Part shown: one piece after another, positions 12,384 through 23,143 of the stretch
Layout of the letters: each line of letters opens with the position of its first letter
Position numbering within the stretch: the first letter of the stretch is position 1
Assembly (NCBI GenBank): GCA_001931905.2
Contig: MSJI02000552.1
Span: forward strand, 110,106 to 174,105
DNA from: Cladosporium sp. IMV 00045
Taxonomy: Eukaryota > Ascomycota > Dothideomycetes > Cladosporiales > Cladosporiaceae
Length of the DNA stretch: 64,000 nucleotides
Direction of reading: 5' to 3'
Notes under the pieces: generated by a model
What the model was told of the DNA's origin: nothing
What the model saw: the letters and a program-made list of their open reading frames with translations, nothing else
Databases searched by the model: none
Program-made: the position numbers and the translations under genes

Positions 12384-12854
12384 GGCATGAATGCAAGTGT
12401 GAAATTCGCAACGACAGTAAAGAATTCCATAAACGAGACAAGAACCATGATGATGATGATGATGACAATAATCTAAAGCTAATTACACACGAAGATGCGG
12501 ATGACGAGAGTCCCCAAAATGCCGAAACGGAATGCTGGTTTGTTTGGGCGACTTCTTTTGGTATTTGAGAAAACGAAAGAGACGGGGCAGAGAAACAATG
12601 AGGGCGGCGACATGCCTGCTGTGGGGCGGCGGCGCGCGGTGGTGTAAATGTAGACGAGAGAGACGGTGGAAATGCGACGGGTGGCTGTAGTGAGAGTCGT
12701 TGATAGTCGGTGGGAATTGCGATGGGTGGAGTTCTGCTGGGGTGCGTGGATGGATGGATGGTGGGCGCGTGGATGCTGACAAGAACAGGCTGAGGAAGGA
12801 GAATCTGTATGTTGAACGGCACCCTCACAAGGGCATCGAAAACTCAACCCCCTC
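11470..12854. other. Long gene-free stretch with poly-A tract
   Basis: About 1.4 kb between converging genes. It contains purine-rich sequence, a 48-base poly-A run, a short GAT repeat near 12451 and pyrimidine-rich sequence near 12150. Open frames here are low complexity (poly-Lys or poly-Phe readings of the A run). I see no supported gene; much of it may be 3' untranslated sequence. Confidence 0.6.
12335..12382. repeat. Poly-A homopolymer (48 bases)
   Basis: An uninterrupted A run. On the minus strand it reads as poly-T within the 3' flank of the kelch-like gene. No target-site duplication or retroelement coding sequence is next to it, so it need not mark a retroposed copy. Confidence 0.95.
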
Positions 12855-15659
12855 TCAACCTCTAGGCCCGCTCGCCTGAGCAGCATGGCCATGGCCGTGA
12901 TCCAAATTCAACCAAGAGATGTCGTTGTTCATAGGCTTCTTGCCGGCCTCGGCCTCGTCGATCTCTTTAGGCCGGTTGGCGTAGTAAGTGCTGTTGACGC
13001 CGCGCGGGAACATGGTCACGGTGCTATCGCGATTGTCAGCCACGCGAGCGTCGCCCAGCGCGCCGGGCGGGCGCAGCTCGTTGTCCAATTCGGCGCCGCC
13101 GGTCGCGCTCTTCTGGTTGGCCGTCCAGGCGCCGTCGCCGCCGTCGATAGGGAAGACGGTGAGGGTGCTCGCGCGGTCGGGGCCTTGGTTCGCGCCGCCG
13201 CCGCTGCCGCCGCTACCGCCACCTCCACCTCCGCCGCCCATGAACCCAGCGCGGGGCGGGGCGAGGTCGTGACTCATGAGATTATCCTGCGCCATCAATT
13301 CGTCCCGTGACATGTTGGCCGTCCATCGGTTGCCGGACTGCTGGGGGAAGACGGTCGCCGTGCTGGCTCTATCATGCACGGCGGCGGGTGGTGCGATTGG
13401 CGGTGGGGAGTTGAGGAGCGGGCTGTCCTTACCAGCGTCGCGAGGGGAGGGAGATGCAGCAGGCCATTCTGAGCTGTTCTTTTGATCTTGGTTGAGCTTC
13501 AATTTGGGCGGGCGGGGAGTCGCGCCTGCGCCGGGGAAGAAACCGGAGCCTTGCGAGCGGGCAGCACGCGAGGGGAGGCGGCGTTCGTGAATGGATGCCG
13601 TGTACACACTGCTGGCAGGCCTGTGGTCGTCTCCGTTGCTAAAGGGCGTCCAGGGCGAGTTGATAGACGACATGCCGTTGTAGTAGTCGCTGCTCATGGT
13701 GCTGCGGTCGTACGAAGACACCGTGTTCGTGTCGGACAACGGCCGATCGCCATTCTCAATCTTGCCTTGATGCCCTGTGAGTGTGCTGCCGCGGCTGGCC
13801 AGGTCTTCTCTGGAGTCCGCGAAAGATGGCGAGTGGGAAATGACGTTGCTGAGTCGTTGGCCATCGACGGTCTTGCTGAAGTCGACATCGAGCGGAGGTA
13901 CGAGGACCGATGAGGGTATCCGTGATTGATCCGTCGAAGCAGCGCGAGTTGAAGGCCATTGTGACACCGTCGAGTTCCTGTCGTTAGCATAAGCCGACGG
14001 CAAATGCTCATTGCCCTGAGGCTGGCTCGTAGAGAAATACTTTGACCAACCAGAAGTCCTCCTGTCGTCGGGTGAGGCGCCGAGGACTTGCAGTGATGGG
14101 ACAGCGTTACTCTTCTCATTGGGAGCCAGATGCTGATTCTTCTCCCCAATATTCATCATCTCCATGGGCTCACCACCGTTCCTGTCCTTAACAAGACCCC
14201 TAGTGCTCTCAAAGCTGCCCTTTGGCGCCTGCGAGTTACGTTTGTTACCGAATTTCCCACCGATGATAGCGAGTGAGCTGTGCGAGCCTGGCGCGTTCTC
14301 AAAACGATTCCTAGGGGGAGCTCCCAGGTCCGTAGCCGATCCACCAGCCTCCTTCATGAAACTTGCTCCCCTATCGACAAAGCTGAGACGGGCCGCGTTA
14401 GGGTTGGTCTTCTCGTTGTCGCCTGCCTGGGCGTTTTCTCTCGCCTTCTTCGACTTCCGCCAGCGCACGTAAAGCAGCAAAATGATAGCAAGGGCGGCAA
14501 TACCGCAAAGAGTGCCAAGAGTGATACCAAGCGTCCTCATACTCTTCTCATGCGCTGTCATGCCGCCACCACCACCTGCAGCCTCCGTGGTCGAAGCTTC
14601 AGGCTCGGCTGAGCTGGTCGATGATGGTGTGCTGTCTGATGTCGATGTGGGTTGTAAAGGTTCTTGGTTGTTTTGTTGCTTCTGGACTCCGAAGAAATCT
14701 CCAGCATCTACCCAAGAATTGTCATTCTGGTCGAACATCGCCACTGGCTCGTCCTCATTACCACCAGAAATCACAACCATGCCGTCCGAGCCGCGTGCGA
14801 CAGAATAATCACTCCGTGATCCAGAAGGGGCATTGGTGCTGTTGTACTCGGGCCAGTCTTGGAGTGTGAGATCTCTCTTTTGCCTCCTGGAGGAAGTCTG
14901 CTGGCCAAGCACCTGACCGTTAGGCGCGGTCTCTCCTCCTGCGCCTAATAATACCGTCTGCGTGACCTTGTTGGGCGATGAGATCATGTCGTAAGTCTCG
15001 AGGACTTTGCTGCCGTCGTCGCCTTGAATGAGGGTGCCACGAACTCCAGGGTCCAGTGGTTCGGACAAGTTAGTGCCCAATTGCTGCCAACCGCTTTCAC
15101 GGTCGAAAGTGTAAACGACTTCGTTGGTTGGCGATCCTCCTGCCATGACTGCCTTTCTCGGACCCCAAGGGAGAAGAACAGGTTGATTTGCCGGTGCGGC
15201 TGTGGAAGTGAAAGACTCGATGCCAAAGGGCTCAACTGCGCTGATCAGGAAGGTTTGTGAGGAGAGTTGTGATGGTGCTTCGGGTGTTGAGCCGGCGTAT
15301 ACCAGAATGGATTGCGGATCGCTCAAGTATGCAGCGCTGTGGTTCGTGCGTCCAGAAAGATCGAATCCAGGCGGTGATAATGACTCCCACGTCTTGTTCG
15401 CAAAGAAAAATCGTTGCAAGCCAGAGTACTCCTCGTCATCGGTCTCGCCTCCAATCACGTACAACGCAGGGTCGCCATTGGGAGCCGCCTGCACGCAAGC
15501 AGCTCCCCTCACGGAGGTTCCAGACTCCTCCTCTACCCATGTCGCGTTCTCCTTTAATTGTAATGATTGCAAGCCGGATGGCGAATAGACGTATAGTGTG
15601 TCGTCGTTGATGGCCGAGCAGTGACCCTCCAGGGCCCGCTCGGGCTCAGGGATGGACAT
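12855..15659 (-). CDS. Kelch-like single-pass membrane protein with long disordered cytoplasmic tail
   Basis: A single open frame of 934 residues from the ATG at 15659. Residues 1-340 are beta-propeller-like, with kelch-style units ('DPALYVIGGETDDEE', 'GRTNHSAAYLSDPQSILVYAG', 'RSDYSVARGSDGMVVISGG') and several N-x-S/T sites. A Ser/Thr/Glu stalk and a glycine run follow, then one transmembrane helix (GITLGTLCGIAALAIILLLY, near residue 390) and a basic stop-transfer 'RWRKSKKAR'. The remaining half is a disordered Ser/Pro/Asn-rich cytoplasmic tail that ends in three copies of a [DN]-R-[AD]-S-T-x-T-[VM]-F-P motif. The topology implies an extracellular propeller, yet no signal peptide follows the ATG at 15659. 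The frame stays open upstream to a TAG that could be a splice acceptor, so a leader exon is probably missing. As I recall, relatives in fungal databases are sometimes labelled 'pre-mRNA splicing factor CLF1'. That label would be wrong: the real CLF1 is at 29415-31448. Confidence 0.75.
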   Translation of the reverse strand: MSIPEPERALEGHCSAINDDTLYVYSPSGLQSLQLKENATWVEEESGTSVRGAACVQAAPNGDPALYVIGGETDDEEYSGLQRFFFANKTWESLSPPGFDLSGRTNHSAAYLSDPQSILVYAGSTPEAPSQLSSQTFLISAVEPFGIESFTSTAAPANQPVLLPWGPRKAVMAGGSPTNEVVYTFDRESGWQQLGTNLSEPLDPGVRGTLIQGDDGSKVLETYDMISSPNKVTQTVLLGAGGETAPNGQVLGQQTSSRRQKRDLTLQDWPEYNSTNAPSGSRSDYSVARGSDGMVVISGGNEDEPVAMFDQNDNSWVDAGDFFGVQKQQNNQEPLQPTSTSDSTPSSTSSAEPEASTTEAAGGGGGMTAHEKSMRTLGITLGTLCGIAALAIILLLYVRWRKSKKARENAQAGDNEKTNPNAARLSFVDRGASFMKEAGGSATDLGAPPRNRFENAPGSHSSLAIIGGKFGNKRNSQAPKGSFESTRGLVKDRNGGEPMEMMNIGEKNQHLAPNEKSNAVPSLQVLGASPDDRRTSGWSKYFSTSQPQGNEHLPSAYANDRNSTVSQWPSTRAASTDQSRIPSSVLVPPLDVDFSKTVDGQRLSNVISHSPSFADSREDLASRGSTLTGHQGKIENGDRPLSDTNTVSSYDRSTMSSDYYNGMSSINSPWTPFSNGDDHRPASSVYTASIHERRLPSRAARSQGSGFFPGAGATPRPPKLKLNQDQKNSSEWPAASPSPRDAGKDSPLLNSPPPIAPPAAVHDRASTATVFPQQSGNRWTANMSRDELMAQDNLMSHDLAPPRAGFMGGGGGGGGSGGSGGGANQGPDRASTLTVFPIDGGDGAWTANQKSATGGAELDNELRPPGALGDARVADNRDSTVTMFPRGVNSTYYANRPKEIDEAEAGKKPMNNDISWLNLDHGHGHAAQASGPRG
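12975..13373 (-). repeat. Three C-terminal D-R-x-S-T-x-T-V-F-P protein repeats
   Basis: Coding repeats in the tail of the kelch-like protein. Copy 1 (13314-13373) reads DRASTATVFP...NRWTAN. Copy 2 (13116-13178) reads DRASTLTVFP...GAWTAN. Copy 3 (12975-13034) reads NRDSTVTMFP...TYYAN. Spacing from the motif to the aromatic-x-A-N element is nearly constant. A glycine run separates copies 1 and 2. Confidence 0.8.
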
Positions 15660-18588
15660 TGAAGGCGGCGCTGAGGCGGCCGTGTGCTCAGCGCCGGATG
15701 TATGGGTCCGTGGTGTCGGTGGGCGGGGTGGATACTACGAGTATTCACGAAAAGGTCGGCGCGGAAATCCTGACGGGCCTAAGTATGCATGCTCCGGGAT
15801 GGTGTTGAGAGGTGTGCAAGCGAGTGTGAGTGATTTGGTCGAGGTGGGGTTGCGTGTGGGAAGGAGTGTTCAGGTCGAGCGCAGCTGCTTCAAAGCGAGA
15901 GATGTGTTCCGTCTTCTTGTCTTTGATCCTTCAAAGCCGTCCAGCGTTCACGCGTGGTTGCAAATGTCAAAAGCGAGTGTGCCGCGTCGTCGAGACGGCG
16001 TGTGTTGAAAACGAGTGTGTATATCCAGGTGGGCCAGCTAGACTAAAGAGAAAGGCATGCGCATCCAGTGTCGCAGTGGTGGATGAGTTGTTGTTGGTGT
16101 TGCTACGACTGACCCGCGGTGGTGTCGAAGGTTACGTGCAGTGCCGCAGCCCAGAGACAAGACGAACGGCAGATGCGATTGACGATGAAGACGAGGCGGC
16201 GAGGGAGCGGCGAGGGCAACACGGCATGCACGCACGCACTCACGCAAGCAGGCAAGCGATCGAGCAAACGAACGAGACGAAGACGACGACGAGAAGCGAA
16301 CGGTTCTGCTGCCACGAGCAGGTGCGTGTCTCAGGCGGGTCTCGCCCCGGTGCGCAATCAGAACGGGGGTGGTGGTATTCTTGAAACGCGCTCGGACGAG
16401 GGATCAGCCGGCGCGAGGAGTGGTGGAAGCGAGCGAGAGAGAGAGACAGGGGTTGCTGTGAAGGGCCAGCTGGTTGGCCGGCTGGCTGGCTGGCTGGCTG
16501 GCTGTCGTCGTGAAGAAGAACAGTAATACGGGGAGTTGGCCGACGGAAGAGCAAGAGAAGACTGCAAGCGAAGATTCACGCGCCGAGCGCGAGGGTATCG
16601 CGTACTGTAGACTGAAGGAGACAGGCGTTGGGGATGGGTTCGTTCGACGGTGCGTTGCAGAAGATGGCCGTTTGGGGCTGGGCAGGGGAGGAGGAGACGA
16701 GGGAGAGAGCTTGGGGTGTTGCGAGAAGGGCGTGCGCGAATCGAAGGCGAGATGCGATGATGCGCGAAAGGCCACTACTGCTGTCCGTTTGCGCCGGGCA
16801 GGGCAGTGCAGATGAACAGAGATCGGGATAACGAACAATCAGGGGGGGTCATAATAACTCATGGCATCGCTCTCTCAAAGAGAAGCACGCCGTTGCTCCT
16901 CGACCGCGCCACTCATGAGCCAGCATACCTTAACGGGAGGTAGGGATGGCCTGTGACGAGCGTGCATCTTCATCTAATCTCACGATATGCCTCGTGCCTC
17001 TATAAAAAGTCTAATGGCTCCCCTCTATGTACCGGAGCGACGACGCGTCTTGTCTCCCATTCACCTGAGATCATTCAACACAATCTCCAACCTTCAAAGC
17101 GAAAAGCAGGCATTACCAGTCTGCCATGCGAAGATGAAAGCACAAGAAACCACAGGGACCCTCCAGGGACAAGGACATGATCCCTGCAGCACATCAAAGG
17201 GTTGACCAGACCCCATCCAGCCTAATCCCCATAGTGCCCGCGGGTCGAAACACGCTGGCCCTCGTGTCTGTCAGTCTGTGGTCAAAGATAGAAAACCACC
17301 GGCAAGGGTGTGTTTGTCACGGCTCCGTGTCGCAACCGAGCGCCTGCCTCAACGGATGTCTTCTCCAAGAAATGCCAAATACTTCATCGTCCTGGACATC
17401 TCTCACCACAATAGCACTATTGTGGCAGAGCTCATGTTCTTACATCCCAAAGACTGGCAATGCCCTCCAAATGGGTACATCTGACCAGGACAATGGAAGA
17501 AATTCCGATCTACGCCAACCGCCCATCACACACGAAATTACCACATGCACTGCAAACCCACTCACACCATTTCCCGGGAACCAGCCAGCCACTAGCGGCC
17601 GGCCGCAAACTTTCGCTTCACGGAGTTTGTGTGGGAGAGGGCTCACTCTGAAACCCGCACCCTTACGCTTTTGGGGAAGAACACATATTAATAAATATTA
17701 ACTGCCTTGCCGTAGCCTCTTCTCTTTGACGATGTTCTCTCTTCCGGTGGCGTCGCCTAGCATTCATTGAAAATGTGCTAGTTTTCGACTCTGGGGATCT
17801 TGGAGACGGTGGCTGTGAGAGTAGCAATGGCCCAGATGGAAAGATCTTGACAAAGGCGAGTCGTGTTGTGCGTCGCTGGAGATTTGTCTCGAAACGTGCC
17901 TTGTGACATTGGCTTTTTTGGTACTTCTCGGGAAGATGATGAATTCACTCGGTCTGGCTCGGCGCTTGCAGTCATGCTCGGGTCACGTTTGCTGCAGGTG
18001 GTGGTGTTGGAGGCCGATCGAAGCGCCGGCCTTGTTCTCGACGACGATAAAATGCATGTATTGGTCAGTCACGGTCGCTCGTTGATTCGAGAGGCTGCTG
18101 TAACTGCCAGTCTGTTGTCGCGAGTAGGGATCCGAGATTCAAGATTTGCCGGTCGCACGTCTGCGGCTAGAATATGCGGTGGCTCCGGTCGGCCAGTGAG
18201 AAGGTCGAGAGGAAGCACTCTTTCGCTGTGAGACAAGGCTATGTAGCAGTTTAGTCATGGGTTGAAGGCACGTAGGAGGGATAGAGAGAAGAGGGAAGTG
18301 ATGTTGGTGGCATTGCCTGTCGACGGTCTTGAGCCGTATCACAGCGTCTCACGGCCTACCAGAATGGTGGTGAGTTATCACATGGTAAACGATAATAAAA
18401 GTCTACCCGTGCCTACACAGTAAGCTTAACAAGTACAGTAAGTAGCCGGAAACGCTTGCTAAACTCGCACCATCACCATTGGATTTCTTATATGAAAAGC
18501 GCATTAATCGTATATCTCAGGTAAGGTATCATAAAGCTCCCCACTCCCAGCAAAGTTTTCCATCACAAACCCATCACATCACACCACC
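15660..18588. other. Long gene-free region; probably holds the leader exon of the kelch-like gene
   Basis: About 2.9 kb with no gene I can support. The first kilobase is GC-rich and probably contains the promoter and an unresolved signal-peptide exon of the minus-strand kelch-like gene. A possible splice acceptor (CGTAG on the minus strand) lies about 80 bp upstream of that gene's ATG, where the open frame begins. A GGCT repeat is at 16480-16504. Open frames between 16 and 18.3 kb are overlapping and arginine/serine-rich with no recognisable domain. Confidence 0.5.
16480..16504. repeat. GGCT tetranucleotide microsatellite
   Basis: Six copies of GGCT in tandem within a GC-rich non-coding region. 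It is a simple repeat with no further structure seen. Confidence 0.9.
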
Positions 18589-19469
18589 TCACACCCTGCT
18601 ATCGTCCGAAGAAACGTTCTTGCGGGGATACGCGTCCATCTCTGCGCTGTAGGTGTTGTTGTCATACCCGTAGCCACCGGCACTGGACGCCACGTTACTG
18701 GACGCCACATTGTTGTCGGTGCGGTAGAAACCATTGCGCACGCGGTGCACGATGATGGAACCGTAGACGAGCTGGGCGATGGAGCAGATTCTGGTTCGTG
18801 TTCGTTAGCCACTCGATTCTCTTTCTCTCTCTCTCGCCGCTGGGGAAGGGAAGGTCGAAACATACGCAACAATCAGACTCAGCACGATATCCAGCGCCGA
18901 ACTGCTTCCCACGTACGCCGACGAGGCGACGTTGAGAATGAACCAGATCAGCCAGATGACGGTTTTGATGCACGCGGATGTCAGGTGGAAGGCTGGGTTC
19001 AGGCGTCGCCCGGCGAGGAGGCCGATTTCGACGAGGGTGAGGAGGATGGTGAAGCCGCTGAGGCCCATGACTGCGCCGCCGCTGGCTCTGTGTGATGGGA
19101 GATATTAGTTTGGGTTTTAGGTTGGCTGACGGTCTCTGAGCTTGCGATGGTTGCTGGACGGTGGGTTTGCAAGGGGATCGCGTTGATGTTCGCGGTGGTC
19201 TTGCATCTTACGGATGGACAAGTCCTTCGTCGTTCGTCGACAAACGCTCCCCATGCAACCCATGTTTCTACTCTTCAAGGACAACAATATGAAAGGGAAA
19301 CCAATCGTGAAACTTACAGAAGTGCTTCCCTGCCGATACTTCGATCCAGATATTCGTCCGTGTATCCGACAACGATGGCGGCGAGGATGAAGAAGATACC
19401 CATGACGATCAGCTCGATCACCCAGAGAGGGACGAGCACGCGCTTTTTCCACATCTTTTGGGAGGCCAT
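18589..19469 (-). CDS. Small four-helix membrane protein (MARVEL-like)
   Basis: Three exons on the minus strand: 19318-19469, 18866-19087 and 18589-18790, giving 191 residues. The introns (230 bp, GTAAGT...CAG; 75 bp, GTATGT...CAG) keep phase. The protein begins MASQKMWKKRVLVPLWVIEL. Helix 1 is 'VIELIVMGIFFILAAIVVGY', helix 2 'GLSGFTILLTLVEIGLLAG', helix 3 'TVIWLIWFILNVASSAYVG' and helix 4 'ALDIVLSLIVAICSIAQLVY'. A hydrophilic tail with Tyr/Asn-rich sequence and a C-terminal 'SSDDSRV' follows. Four helices with both ends inside and about 190 residues fit the MARVEL-type tetraspan proteins of fungi (NCE102-like), but I see no diagnostic motif, so the family assignment is tentative. Role unknown. 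Confidence 0.75.
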
Positions 19470-21253
19470 TGTGTGTTGGTAGAAATTGTTGGAGTTGTGT
19501 ATTTGGTCCTGTTGGTTGAAAGTCAAGCGTGGGAAAAAGGGTTGTTTGTTGGGCAGATGTTTGGGGTGCCAATTCTTTCTTCGCGAGAGAGTTGATAGAA
19601 GTCGATATCGATCTAGTAAATAGTATATATTTGATTTCAGTGTACAAGAGAGCTTGTGCAAATAAGAAAGAAGTCCCAAAAACTGCAGTCAATAATGTAG
19701 CAAAGTACCTCTCACAAACACCTCCCGAAGAGAATCCTCTCGTATATATACAACACAATCCCAAACCCAAGATCCACAACACCCATACAGCCCAAGGCAG
19801 GCCAACCTGATCCTCAGCCCAGGAACACATCCACTCACACCACGCCAACACCACAACACAGCCCCGGGGAAAGAGAGGAAGTTGAGTGGGTGGGCGCAGG
19901 CGCAGGGCCATGCACGCCGTGCAGGAAGACACGAAGGATGCGCAGCCAGCCAATGCAATTTCTCAATTCTCGCTGCGCAGCAACAGCCTTGCATCGTTGC
20001 ACAGCTTGCTGGGACGTTCTGATCACCTTCAGTGCTGAACCTGGCGTGTGCCTGGGATCTTGTACAACCTGGGAATCCTTCGCTCGGTTTTGGCACGTTT
20101 AGTACGGCAGTTATTACACAGGCCAAGAAACGCAGAGAGCTATCTTGGGAGAAAGGTATGCTGATCTGATGCAGTTCTCGGCGAAGGTTTGCACATGGGT
20201 TGCAGATGTCGGGTGTCGGCGCTGGTATGCTTCAGTAGGGCATGGGTGCCTTCGCATGCAACTTGATCTTGTTGCTGTATGAACTCTTTATAGGGACAGT
20301 ATTGAAATGCCCTGCAGTCAGACATTGTTTTCTCCTGCACCTGACAGCTAGCCTACGATGATGTGAGCAGGAGGTGGAACCTGAGTCTCCAAGCCTCTAA
20401 CCATGCCTTACCTGTGCCTGTGCCTGTGCCTGTGCTTCAATCGCTCGCAAAAAAAGTCAAGAAGTGACTCGCCCATGATGCTCAGCTGAGCCTCCCAAAC
20501 CGGCGAATTGAGGCTGAGCACACGAGCACCTATACGGGAAGCCGAAGAGACAAGCCCGACGATAACGGAAAAAGAGCAGGCAAAAAAAAGCCCCTCCGCC
20601 GCAAGGCGTTGTTGTGTGGAAATTTTCCATTAGTTTGCGGCAGGGTTGTACGACCGGTATGCATGCTGGGGCGTGGGCCAGTGAAGTCCAATGATTTTCG
20701 TTCGACGATGGTGGTTTGGTAGGCTTTTTCCTGCGTCATACACGAGGCAGAAGAGGCGCGAAGGATTCATGCCATGGCTCGGCGGTGTTGATCGCTGGCA
20801 GTTAGAGGGCGGTGAAGTCTCCGACCTATCTTTGTGTTATTTGCTGGAGACGAAGGTGGAATATAGATACGAGAGCACTTTCGTGTTTTTCCGTAGATAC
20901 AAGATACTGAGGTATAGTCCGACGGAGGGACCAGAGAATACGCAAAGATTGTTCTGTCTCATCTCTCCACGAGCCTTGGACTCTCGATGCTTGAAAATAC
21001 CACAAGATACAGCTTTGCATATGGTTGATAAGGGTTTCTCGCAGTGCCTCATGAAACACATATGACAGAAAGGCTCAAGCATCCGTTCGGAAAATGAATG
21101 AATATAGTCTTGCCTTGACGTTCAGCTGTATACAGAGGAAGGGGACGACCACAGATTTTTGTCTTTTCACCCATGATAAATTTTAATCTTTTCACAAATA
21201 ATAGATCTTTTCATCATTTTGTATGAACCTTTCATTAACAAAGACCATCACCC
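19470..21253. other. Gene-free region, 1.8 kb
   Basis: Probably the promoter of the four-helix membrane protein on the left and the 3' flank of TRP4 on the right. A CCTGTG hexamer is repeated four times at 20411-20436. Open frames are short, unrelated to known families, and present on both strands without pattern. Confidence 0.5.
20411..20436. repeat. CCTGTG hexanucleotide tandem repeat
   Basis: Four direct copies of a six-base unit in non-coding DNA between the four-helix membrane protein gene and TRP4. Confidence 0.85.
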
Positions 21254-22719
21254 TTAAGCGCCAGTTTTCTTATCCAGTTCATTCGTAACCGCCACAAAAG
21301 CCTCCCACTGTCTCATCGCCGCTCCACTCTGAATACACCACTTCGCCCTCCTCAATCCCTCCTTCCACCTCAATCCACCTGGCCCCCGCTCCTGGACGAC
21401 GTTGCCATCATCACCCTCGCCCATTTGACTCTGCTCCGCCTCGCAGATGCCGCTGACGGTGATCAGCGCGGCGGTGTTGAGCAGCACGAATTGCAGTACG
21501 GGATCGTCGGCCGGCCGCTCATTGCGCAGGATTTGCATGAGGATTTCCGCATTCTCGTTCGGCCCTTTGCCACCATGGACGGTGCTTAGCTCGTGGCAGG
21601 GGAGGCCGAAGTCCGCCGGTGAGAGCATGAAGTTGGTGATTTCCGTTTTGGCGCCGGTGTTGTCGTCTTCGCTGTCGGAGGACGATGAGGATTCTTTGGT
21701 GTTAGAGTCTGCAGATGCGTCGGCCTTGCTGTTGATGAACCAGCAGTGAGTGGGACCGGCACAAGACAGCTCGTCAAGGTTCTCGTCACCACAAATGACG
21801 AGTGCTTTCTTCGCGCCGCTGAGACGAAGCGCTTCGGCGAAATTGATGCCGATGTCTTTACGTGCTACGCCCAGAATGCGAGCCTCGATCAGACCCGTGT
21901 CATGTACAGGGTTGGCGAGCGGACCGAGCAAGTTGAAGATGGTGCGGACGGGGACTTCTTTGCGCACGGCTGCGGCGTGCTTCATCCCAGGGTGCCATTC
22001 GCGGGCGTACAGAAAGGCGTAGTTGCTGCGTGCGTAAATCGAAGGGAGATTCTCGGCTGTGGTGGCACTGATCACTGGAGGGGATGGAGCGCGTTGGAGC
22101 AAGTCGGCGGAGCCAGAAAGGGAGGTCGACGAATTGTTGCCGTGCTTTGCCACCATGAGGATGGAGCTGGCTACGATGGAAGAGGTGGTGGAGATGTTGA
22201 AGGTGTTGTGACCGTCGCCTCCGGTGCCCACAATATCAACCTGGTGAATTCGTTAGTGTGCGTGGAAAACATATATTGGACATGGAGAAGTCTTACCAGT
22301 CCACCATGGTAATTGCCTTCGGGCTTCCCTCTGGACATGACCGCTGAACGCAGGGTATGGCGGTCAACTTGCGCAGCAGCCGAACGCATATAGCTGGCAG
22401 TGCTTGCAAGGACCTCAGGGTTGTGGTCCATACCGGTCGTGTGAAGAGCCCATAGTAGCAACGAGAACTGAATTGGCGATATCCGGTTCTCGAAGACAAG
22501 AGTCACTGCGGCAGCAATGTCCTTGGGCGTAGCTTTCAATGCTTTGTCGAGGACGGCGAGCTGCTTGAGCAGAGGCGTTACGGACACGAAGCCCTGGTTC
22601 TCTCCTGTTGTGGTCATCTTCTTGATTCTTGTGCCAGAAGATTGTAGTCTTGGATGGTATAGTGAAAATATTCCGGGACGAAGGCAGCGAATCGATCTAG
22701 CTGCAGATATATGTGCCAA
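21254..22719 (-). CDS. TRP4: Anthranilate phosphoribosyltransferase
   Basis: Two exons, 22297-22719 and 21254-22240, separated by a 56 bp phase-0 intron (GTAAGA...CAG); up to 469 residues. The enzyme transfers the phosphoribosyl group of PRPP to anthranilate, the second step of tryptophan synthesis from chorismate. Exon 1 encodes the helical anthranilate-binding N-domain. Exon 2 opens with the PRPP-binding 'VDIVGTGGDGHNTFNIST', followed by 'VAKHGNNSSTS' and 'RTIFNLLGPLANP', all hallmarks of the family. A Ser/Asp/Glu-rich insert (around 'SSSSDSEDDNTG') interrupts the C-domain loop. The ATG at 22719 adds 34 residues before a second ATG at 22617 (MTTTGENQG). The extension is basic and could be leader or untranslated sequence; yeast Trp4 is cytosolic, so the internal start is likely. 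It is divergent from the uL10m gene. Confidence 0.93.
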
Positions 22720-23143
22720 TGATCCAATCTTGAAGGTTGTCTGCTTTTCTCATTGTCCAGCAAAAGACATGCCGTATTGAGAAAGAAAGATTGATGTCTT
22801 CGAGGGGACGAAATCAATCATCAATGGCTATGACTGACTGACTGAATCATGCTTTCCCTCGTTCCCCTCCGCGGGGCTGAATTGGCTGACTGTGAGTCGA
22901 GCCAGATGGAGAAGTCGGCATTCTCATCAGCCACAGCGCGGAAGTGCCACAATTCTGGCCGCGCCCAGCTTTCTTGCGACTTCACTACACCATCCACTTG
23001 CTGCATCAAGCGCGGAGACGGTACAGGGCAAAGCGTCTGTTATTTTCTTTTGGAGGAAGCATTGAATTGCTCTTCTCTTGCACACTTCGATCACGTTCCT
23101 TGGCGCATTTTCTACAGATTGCGCTGCACTCACATCGGCCATC
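22720..23143. other. Divergent promoter TRP4 / uL10m
   Basis: 424 bp between two divergent genes. TGACTGACTGACTGA near 22830-22845 contains TGACT half-sites of the Gcn4/CPC1 general amino-acid control element, which would suit TRP4. It is also a simple tetranucleotide repeat, so this reading is tentative. Confidence 0.4.

Noticed and set aside
17177..17701. Plus-strand ORF of 174 codons as a gene
   Set aside because: No recognisable motif; Pro/Ser/Thr-rich reading typical of random pyrimidine-rich DNA. Nothing splices to it convincingly.
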